Positions 57,668 through 64,000 of a stretch of DNA of 64,000 nt are shown one piece after another. Numbering within the stretch: the stretch's first letter is position 1; each line of letters opens with the position of its first letter. Where the stretch lies: assembly GCA_012861695.1 (NCBI GenBank), contig JAAOOA010000185.1, positions 1 to 64,000 of the forward strand, in the 5' to 3' direction. This stretch comes from Trematomus loennbergii (Eukaryota > Chordata > Actinopteri > Perciformes > Nototheniidae). The notes below the pieces were generated by a model. The model searched no databases. It was not told the DNA's origin and was given only the letters and a program-made list of their open reading frames with translations. The position numbers and the translations under genes were made by a program.

Positions 57668-59884
57668 CAGGTGTGTAGAGAGTGTGTGTAGAGAGTGTGT
57701 GTGAGAGTGTGTGTGTGTGTGTGTGGTAGAGTGTGTGGTAGAGAGTGTGTGTAGAGAGTGTGTGGTAGAGAGTGTGTGGTAGAGAGTGTGTGGTAGAGAG
57801 TGTGTGTAGAGAGTGTGTGTTAGAGAGTGTGTGGTAGAGAGTGTGTGGTAGAGAGTGTGTGGTAGAGAGTGTGAGTGTGTGGTAGAGAGTGTGTGGTAGA
57901 GAGTGTGTGGTAGAGAGTGTGTGGTAGAGAGTGTGTGTGGTAGAGAGTGTGTGTAGAGAGTGTGTGGTAGTGTGTGGTAGAGAGTGTGTGTGGTAGAGAG
58001 TGTGTGGTAGAGAGTGTGTGTTAGAGAGTGTGTGGTAGAGTGTGTGGTAGAGAGTGTGTGGTAGAGTGTGTTTAGAGAGTGTGTGTTAGAGAGTGTGTGG
58101 TAGAGAGTGTGTGTTAGAGAGTGTGTGGTAGAGAGTGTGTGGTAGAGTGTGTGGTAGAGTGTGTGGTAGAGAGTGTGTGGTAGAGAGTGTGTGGTAGAGA
58201 GTGTGTGTAGAGAGTGTGTGGTAGAGTGTGTGTGGTGAGAGTGTGGTAGAGAGTGTGTGTAGAGAGTGTGTGGTAGAGAGTGTGTGGTAGAGAGTGTGTG
58301 TTAGAGAGTGTGTGGTAGAGAGTGTGTGGTAGAGAGTGTGTGGTAGAGAGTGTGTGGTAGAGAGTGTGTGGTAGAGAGTGTGTGGTAGAGAGTGTGTGTA
58401 GAGAGTGTGTGTGGTAGAGAGTGTGTGGTGTGTGGTAGAGAGTGTGTGGTAGAGAGTGTGTGGTAGAGAGTGTGTGGTAGAGAGTGTGTGGTAGAGAGTG
58501 TGTGGTAGAGAGTGTGTGGTAGAGAGTGTGTGTAGAGGTGTGTGGTAGAGAGTGTGTGGTAGAGAGTGTGTGTAGAGAGTGTGTGGTAGAGAGTGTGTGT
58601 GGTGAGAGTGTGTGGTAGAGAGTGTGTGGTAGAGAGTGTGTGTGTAGAGAGTGTGTGGTAGAGAGTGTGTGGTAGAGAGTGTGTGGTTAGAGAGTGTGTG
58701 TGGTAGAGAGTGTGTGAGTGTGTGGTAGAGAGTGTGTGGTAGAGAGTGTGTGTTAGAGAGTGGTGTGGTAGAGAGTGTGTGGTAGAGAGTGTGTGGTAGA
58801 GAGTGTGTGGTAGAGAGTGTGTGGTAGAGAGTGTGTGTGGTAGAGAGTGTGTGGTAGAGAGTGTGTGGTAGAGAGTGTGTGGTAGAGAGTGTGTGGTAGA
58901 GAGTGTGTGTAGAGAGTGTGTGGTAGAGGTGTGTGTAGAGAGTGTGTGGTAGAGTGTGTGTAGAGAGTGTGTGGTAGAGAGTGTGTGGTAGAGTGTGTGG
59001 TAGAGTGTGTGTGGTAGAGAGTGTGTGGTAGAGAGTGTGTGTAGAGAGTGTGTGTAGAGTGTGTGGTGAGAGTGGTGGTAGAGTGTGTGGTAGAGAGTGT
59101 GTGGTAGAGTGTGTGGTAGAGTGTGTGGTAGAGAGTGTGTGTTAGAGAGTGTGTGGTAGAGAGTGTGTGGTAGAGAGTGTGGGTAGAGAGTGTGTGTGTA
59201 GAGAGTGTGTGTTAGAGAGTGTGTGGTAGAGAGTGTGTGTTAGAGAGTGTGTGTGGTAGAGAGTGTGTGTGTGTGTGGTAGAAAGTGTGTGGTAGAGAGT
59301 GTGTGTTAGAGAGTGTGTGGTAGAGAGTGTGTGGTAGAGAGTGTGTGTTAGAGAGTGTGTGGTAGAGAGTGTGTGGTAGAGAGTGTGTGGTAGAGAGTGT
59401 GTGTTAGAGAGTGTGTGGTAGAGTGTGTGTTAGAGAGTGTGTGGTAGAGTGTGTGTGTTAGAGAGTGTGTGGTAGAGAGTGTGTGGTAGAGTGTGTGGTA
59501 GAGAGTGTGTGGTAGAGTGTGTGGTAGAGTGTGTGGTAGAGAGTGTGTGTTAGAGAGTGTGTGTAGAGAGTGTGTGGTAGAGAGTGTGTGGTAGAGAGTG
59601 TGTGGTAGAGAGTGTGTGTAGAGAGTGTGTGTTAGAGAGTGTGTGGTAGAGAGTGTGTGGTAGAGTGTGTGGTAGAGAGTGTGTGTTAGAGAGTGTGTGG
59701 TAGAGAGTGTGTGGTAGAGAGTGTGTGTTAGAGAGTGTGTGTTAGAGATGTGTGTTAGAGAGTGTGTGGTAGAGAGTGTGTGTTAGAGAGTGTGTGTTGA
59801 GAGTGTGTGGTAGAGAGTGTGTGTTAGAGAGTGTGTGGTAGAGAGTGTGTGTTAGAGAGTGTGTGTTAGAGAGTGTGTGTAGTG
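57668..59884. repeat. 14-bp minisatellite (GTGTGTGGTAGAGA), about 155 copies, in pot1 intron
   Basis: A 2.2-kb array starts 26 bases after the exon 5 donor and fills nearly all of the intron to exon 6. Variants GTGTGTTAGAGA and GTGTGTAGAGA and lost half-units (GGTAGAGTGTG) are scattered. Strand composition is strongly skewed: almost no C. Confidence 0.96.
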
Positions 59885-60168
59885 TAAGTCTTGTTTCTGT
59901 CAGGACTCTTCATGTCAGCTCCCAGCTGTTTGAGAGCCATCTCTCTCCACAGATCTCACTTCCTCTTGATGATATAGAGACGTGAACTGATAACAGTCTT
60001 TAGACCTCACACACCATATTTTTCTTTACACTGATCCACTTGAACTGATAAACTGACTCTTAAAACCCAGCGTTAAGAATCTGAAGTATCTCTTGAGCAT
60101 GCTAACAGTATTGTGTTAAAGCCAGCATTAGCATAGCGTGCTAATATAAGCTGTGTGTTCCTCCTCAG

Positions 60169-60296
60169 GTTTCCAGGAAGACAAAGGTTCCTAAATATAC
60201 GTACGTGGGACTGGGAGACCTGACGGCTGGAATCTGTGGTGAACGTGTACGGAGTGGTGGTCTTCTTCAAGCAGCCGTTCAAGACCCGAGGCACAG
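60169..60296 (+). CDS. pot1: pot1 coding exon 6: start of canonical OB1 (one-base frameshift)
   Basis: The acceptor GTTCCTCCTCAG ends at 60168 and the donor ACAG-GTCAGT at 60297. The first frame reads VSRKTKVPKYTYVGLGDLTA G, the second NVYGVVVFFKQPFKTRGT. The first stretch corresponds to the YTPL..L..G of other POT1 proteins and the second to the conserved VNVYGVV strand that contacts telomeric DNA in OB1. A one-base surplus at about 60228-60235 (AATCTGTGGTGAAC) breaks the frame. Exon length 128 where 127 is expected. The end phase fits the family's next codon. Confidence 0.82.
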
Positions 60297-60494
60297 GTCA
60301 GTGTGCAAGCTGAGAAAAGATGGACTTGACATGTGGAGACAGTTCAATAAGTTTGTTTCTCGAAAAGTCTTATAGATCAGGGGTTCTCAAACTCTTTGTT
60401 TACGCGGACCACTATTTATTATCAAGGATTTTCGCGGATTTTTCAACTCATATGTAAACCGTAAAAATAAGTACATATATAAACGTAGTGTTAA

Positions 60495-60870
60495 AGGGGA
60501 CCTTTCATGCAAAATGCACTTTTGATATGTGTCCTCGGTGTGTCAGGGAACTCACGCAGCGTCAGGAAATAAAACCCTCTCTCTTTTCCTCCGTACCCAA
60601 ATCTCTAAAAACGGGGGAACAACTGAGCTGATCCAGATTTGCGTCCGATATGACGTAATATCTGAAATGTGGACCCACGGGCCAATCAGAAACGTTGCTA
60701 TCGGAAACAATGCCCGACTGTTTTGGACGTAATATGGTCGGTGTTTACATTAGCATCGCTAACACTCAGAGCTAAACCTGTACTGGAGAGCATGTGTGTG
60801 AAGAAGCAGGAAATAAAAAGGAACTCACCTTGTGGTATAACCGGCAAGAGAGAAAGCCTTTGAGCTCCAT
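60495..60870 (+). mobile_element. diverged relative of the 56600 MITE inside the hAT remnant
   Basis: TTAA then AGGGGACCTTTCATGCAAAA, and GGAACTCACGCAGCGTCAGG, TTTTCCTCCGTACCCAAATC and CCAATCAGAAACGTTG match the order of blocks in 56600-57085. The right end was not found and the limit is approximate. Confidence 0.55.
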
Positions 60871-61002
60871 ACTGTTTCAGAGAGAATCCTTGATAATCCA
60901 TGATATGGAGTTTCATCACCGCAGAATCAGAGTAATGAATAATGAGAGTGAGTCGGAGGCATCTACAAGCCAGATTCTAAGATTGACGGCGAAGATTAGC
61001 TG

Positions 61003-61164
61003 GTTGAGGCTCTCGTTAGCCAGTGTCTCGTAGCACAGAACGCATCTTGTTTTTTTCTGTGGAATCTGGCTTGTAGCTGCCTCCGACTCACTCTCATTAT
61101 CTTCATTAACGGTAACGTTAACCTCTTTTCTCTTCAGAGAACCTGATGCTAGCCACCGATCCAT
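61003..61164 (-). pseudogene. hAT transposase N-terminal fragment (BED-finger type)
   Basis: From ATG at 61164-61162 the minus strand reads MDRWLASGSLKRKE, an acidic stretch NEDNESESEAATSQ, then KKTRCVLCYETLANESLNQ. A basic MDRW start, acidic spacer and CxxC finger are the layout of ZBED5/SCAND3-like hAT transposases. After LNQ the sequence folds back on itself and the protein ends; the rest is deleted. Frame and place agree with the hAT ends at 60378 and 61351. Confidence 0.65.
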
Positions 61165-61351
61165 GTTTGTGGTTTGCACGCGCACACGTAACCATGGGTA
61201 ACCAGTTGTGAAATGAAGTGTTGTCCATAATTAACAATAACAAATATCTGCGTTTTAACACTACGTTTTTATATGTACTTGTTTTTACAGTTTGCATATG
61301 AGGTGGGCCGCGAAATTCTTTGATAATAAAAGTGTAGTTTGAGAACCGCTG

Positions 61352-62360
61352 TAAGAGATAAGAGTGCAAACAGAGAGTTTACGGTGTGCTAGCTGCTCTG
61401 TGAGGCTGCACTTTGACACGAGGTGCTTTGAACTAAATGCTAACATGTTCACAGTTCACACTTACATACTGATTATGAAAGATATGACAACCATGTTCAG
61501 CATCTTCAATTTCCTAGTCCTAATTTCATAAAAAATAACAGTTTTAGCAAAAGGATATTGTAAATCATAAACGAAAGGCAAGGTGTTCTCACATAATCAG
61601 GTAGCTCTTTCTCCTCAAAGCCATCTTTTTTATTATACACACATATTTTATAAGATCAAAATCATACCTCTCTCAAAATGTTCTACATTTGCAAAAAAAA
61701 AGGATTTGACGATCGTCGTATTTTTCAAACAAAAGTCACAGTATTTTGAGAATTACATTAAAAAAGAGAATTTAATATTTATAAACATGAATATTTATCA
61801 TTTTAGTTCAACATTTATTTTTTTTGTTCATAAAAAAATATAGTTTTTACAGTTTCTTTCTTAATTTTACAACATTTTGAATTTTCTTAATATCCATCCA
61901 AAAGCCAGTTTATTGTTTTGTTAAAGTATAATAAACTAAAGAGCAGTCACTATTTTTTAAAACATAGGGAAACTGGATAACCCGTTTTCAGGACCATGGA
62001 CAGAGACGTTAATAACCTTTTCTTCTGAGCGAGATTTCTTTAGGTTTCTTTAAAAAAAGAAAGATTGATAGTCATCGGGTAAAGAGAGCCAAGCACATAA
62101 ACCACATCACCTCCTCTGAGACAGAAAATGAGAGAAATTCATTCCATGAAGCGATTTATAAGATGGATCAGCGGAGAGAGAGCAGACGCAGTTTGGTTTG
62201 GATGGAAATATCTCACATTATTCATAAGACACACTCAGAAAGGTGTGAAGAGGCATATCAACATATTTTCAGTTTGTGTTGATGGTCCAATAATAGATGT
62301 CTGGGTTTTAAACAGGCTTTAAAAACGTCAGTTCTTTTTGGCATCACACAGGAAGGGTTT
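61352..62360. other. pot1 intron, AT-rich, no exon seen
   Basis: Long A/T-rich stretch (61560-61960). I looked here for the next OB1 exon and did not find one. Confidence 0.45.
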
Positions 62361-62364
62361 TTAA

Positions 62365-62632
62365 AGAGGCCCTATTCTGCTTTTCCCCCTCTCCTGTAGT
62401 CTGTTCTATAGGTTTTAGTGCATGTAAATGTCTGCAAAGGCTAAAGTCCCCGTGTTCCCGCCTGAAACGCCTCCATTGGACTCCTTGAACATCGTGACAT
62501 CCCTACGTAACACTCACATTCCTGTTGGCTAGCTCTCCAACACATTGGTACATGATAGACTAAGGGGCGGGACATCTCTAAGCGGTTGACCAATCACAAC
62601 AGAGCAGGCAAGCTAATTAGTCAGAGCTGATT
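62365..62632 (+). mobile_element. TTAA-flanked MITE (CCAATCACAACAGAG family), interrupted by GT repeats
   Basis: TTAA (62361-62364) then AGAGGCCCTATTCTGCTTTT starts the element. Blocks TGAAACGCCTCCATTGGACT, AAGGGGCGGGACATCTCTAA and GGTTGACCAATCACAACAGA match 8490-8835. After GTCAGAGCTGATT the sequence goes into (GT)n. Confidence 0.75.
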
Positions 62633-62636
62633 GTGT

Positions 62637-62708
<72 letters not shown>

Positions 62709-62777
62709 TGGTGTGTGTGTGTGTTGTGTGTGTGTGTGTGTGGTGTGTGTGTGTGTGTGGTGTGTGTGTGTGTGTGT

Positions 62778-62848
<71 letters not shown>

Positions 62849-62862
62849 TGTGTGTGTGTGTT
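62632..62862. repeat. (GT)n microsatellite, about 230 bp
   Basis: GT dinucleotide with occasional GTTG or GGTG interruptions. Open C-V frames in it are not genes. Confidence 0.97.
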
Positions 62863-62944
62863 GAAGAAAACGTTGTCATTTTTGTGGATCCTTCAGGCGT
62901 CTTTTAGAGTAAACACAGATATTACAATAATCCATCTGATCAGA

Positions 62945-62982
<38 letters not shown>

Positions 62983-63004
62983 ACACACACACACACACAC
63001 ACAC
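62945..63004. repeat. (CA)n microsatellite, about 60 bp
   Basis: CA run with one CC interruption, opposite in strand sense to the (GT)n run 80 bases before; the two can pair as a hairpin. Confidence 0.95.
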
Positions 63005-63006
63005 TG

Positions 63007-63430
63007 TCAGATAGATACATGCGCATATGTGTATTTACAGGATATATGTGTGTGTTTATCAACAGATTCAGCTGACGGTTTAGTTTTCATTCCATCAATC
63101 ATTTCTTCCTCTTTCGGGTCTGTCTCTGAAGCAAACACAGAAAGTGGATCCATCGTCAGTTCAACCGGCACGCTACATTTGAGCATCCTGTGCAGTATAT
63201 TCAAAACAGCTGCATTTATGGGAAATACAGCAGGTTCAAATGACCAAAGTCTGACATTGGATGGCTTTTTCCGGCCGAACAAAGTCAGGTTTGACTCAAC
63301 CAATAGTTCTTTAAGACACAATTTGTCAGGGAATATTAAATCCTCAATGAAATCAATTGGTGCCGTGTTTAATATCAACCAAGAAGCAAATATTAAGAAG
63401 CAAATTGATGGAGGGTTATGATCCCGTTTC
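63007..63430 (-). other. unassigned 120-140-codon open frame, possible exon or relic
   Basis: On the minus strand a frame bounded by TGA near 63430 reads PPSICFLIFASWLILNTAPI, then KELLVESNLTLFGRKKPSNV, then RLWSFEPAVFPINAAVLNIL, and an acidic ETDPKEEEMIDGMKT stretch, before running into the CA repeat. The plus strand is also open over the same range. The minus reading looks more protein-like, but I recognise no family, and both-strand openness is a warning. Confidence 0.3.
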
Positions 63431-63601
63431 CTTCAGCTACATCTCTTACTTTATTTACATGATTCATCTTGTTAACCTTTCCCAAGGTGTGCCGTTTCCA
63501 AATCCATTCACAGTGAAATCAAGTCAGAACTGAAAAGCCTTTTAAGTCTGAATATGTACTTTTATGTTTATGATCAACTCAGACCTGTGCTTTATCCTTA
63601 A

Positions 63602-64000
63602 AGGGACCTATCATGCTATATTTGAATAATATAGTGTAGGACCATACCTATATAAGCATATTTATACTTTTCTTTTTCAAAATACCAAACAGATCATGCA
63701 TTTTAGCCATGCCTCTGTTTTAGCAAGGGCAGATTCTGTGAGAACAGCACCACCTACAGGCCTGGCATATGTACTACAGCGTCTCCAGCGCTTTCGAACG
63801 GCAATGGCCGTGTCGTTCTCCTGATTGGTGGAGTTGGCCCAATAGCCGTAGCGCCACCGTCCTGACGTCAGGACAGTGTTCAAATCTGGATCAGTTTTTA
63901 TCAGATCCGTTGCAGCCCCTTTTTTAGAGATTTGGTATGGAGGAAATAGAGAGGGTTGTGTTTTCTGACACTTGGTGAGTTCCTGGAACACCGGGACACA
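63602..64000 (-). mobile_element. TTAA-flanked MITE, inverted copy of 56600, cut by the window edge
   Basis: TTAA at 63598-63601, then AGGGACCTATCATGCTATAT. The body is the reverse complement of 56600-57085 with few differences, including the palindrome GTCCTGACGTCAGGAC at 63859-63874. The two copies lie 7 kb apart, head to head across pot1 exons 5 and 6. Confidence 0.88.

Larger units (their letters stand above)
60378..61351 (-). mobile_element. hAT element remnant with a nested TTAA MITE
   Basis: CAGGGGTTCTCAAACTCTTT at the left and AGTTTGAGAACCGCTG at the right are inverse, a classic hAT terminus. Flanks TTATAGAT (60370-60377) and TAAGAGAT (61352-61359) agree at six of eight bases. The coding remnant at 61003-61164 reads inward from the right end. 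Confidence 0.8.

Noticed and set aside
60300..64000. Next pot1 exon (rest of OB1)
   Set aside because: I looked for a phase-1 exon continuing the OB1 strand pattern and found none between the repeats, so the gene must continue beyond the window.

Overview
This window is eukaryotic and almost certainly from a percomorph teleost. It has long intron-like DNA with GT-AG exon boundaries, very long (GA)n, (GT)n and (CA)n tracts, a Rex-type LINE with a GGAT-type tail, a tRNA-derived SINE, LINE 3' tails of the kind common in fish, and many short non-autonomous DNA transposons (MITEs). I see no bacterial features, tRNA, rRNA or CRISPR. Species cannot be fixed from the sequence.

Gene content is sparse. 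(1) At 3280-3489 (+) an acceptor opens a 70-codon terminal exon of an unrecognised gene, with a poly(A) signal downstream. (2) The main gene is pot1, the telomere single-strand binding protein of shelterin, on the + strand. Six coding exons can be joined in phase: 43627-43760 (start ATG 43641), 45571-45643, 48122-48222, 54816-54922, 57562-57642 and 60169-60296. The last encodes the opening of the canonical POT1 OB1 domain (VNVYGVV, FFKQP). The five exons before it encode about 160 residues that human POT1 lacks and that read like a further OB fold. A candidate non-coding first exon with an NRF1-like site lies at 22918-22984. Exons 4 and 6 each carry a one-base frameshift, so this copy is either mis-assembled or broken. 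The rest of the gene lies beyond the window. (3) A 120-codon open stretch at 63007-63430 is unassigned.

Most of the window is repeats. From left to right: a 36-bp minisatellite (1-2690); 57-bp arrays (3742-4297, 8836-9229, 43803-45205); 33-bp arrays (5108-7331, 13683-15765, 19438-20365); 72-bp arrays (10022-10198, 11426-12352, 28775-30278); 37-bp arrays (21314-21940, 46716-47965); a 587-bp GA tract (48882-49468); a 32-bp array (53138-54135); and a 14-bp array (57668-59884). The 57-, 33-, 37- and 72-bp units are each found inside or at the tip of a different dispersed element, so at least four minisatellites appear to have grown from transposon segments, each at several loci.

Between the arrays lie hAT-type MITEs with 8-bp target duplications, TTAA-flanked MITEs, a fold-back element and nested insertions. 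Long reading frames in the arrays (up to 454 codons) are artefacts of repeat units that have no stop codon, not genes.
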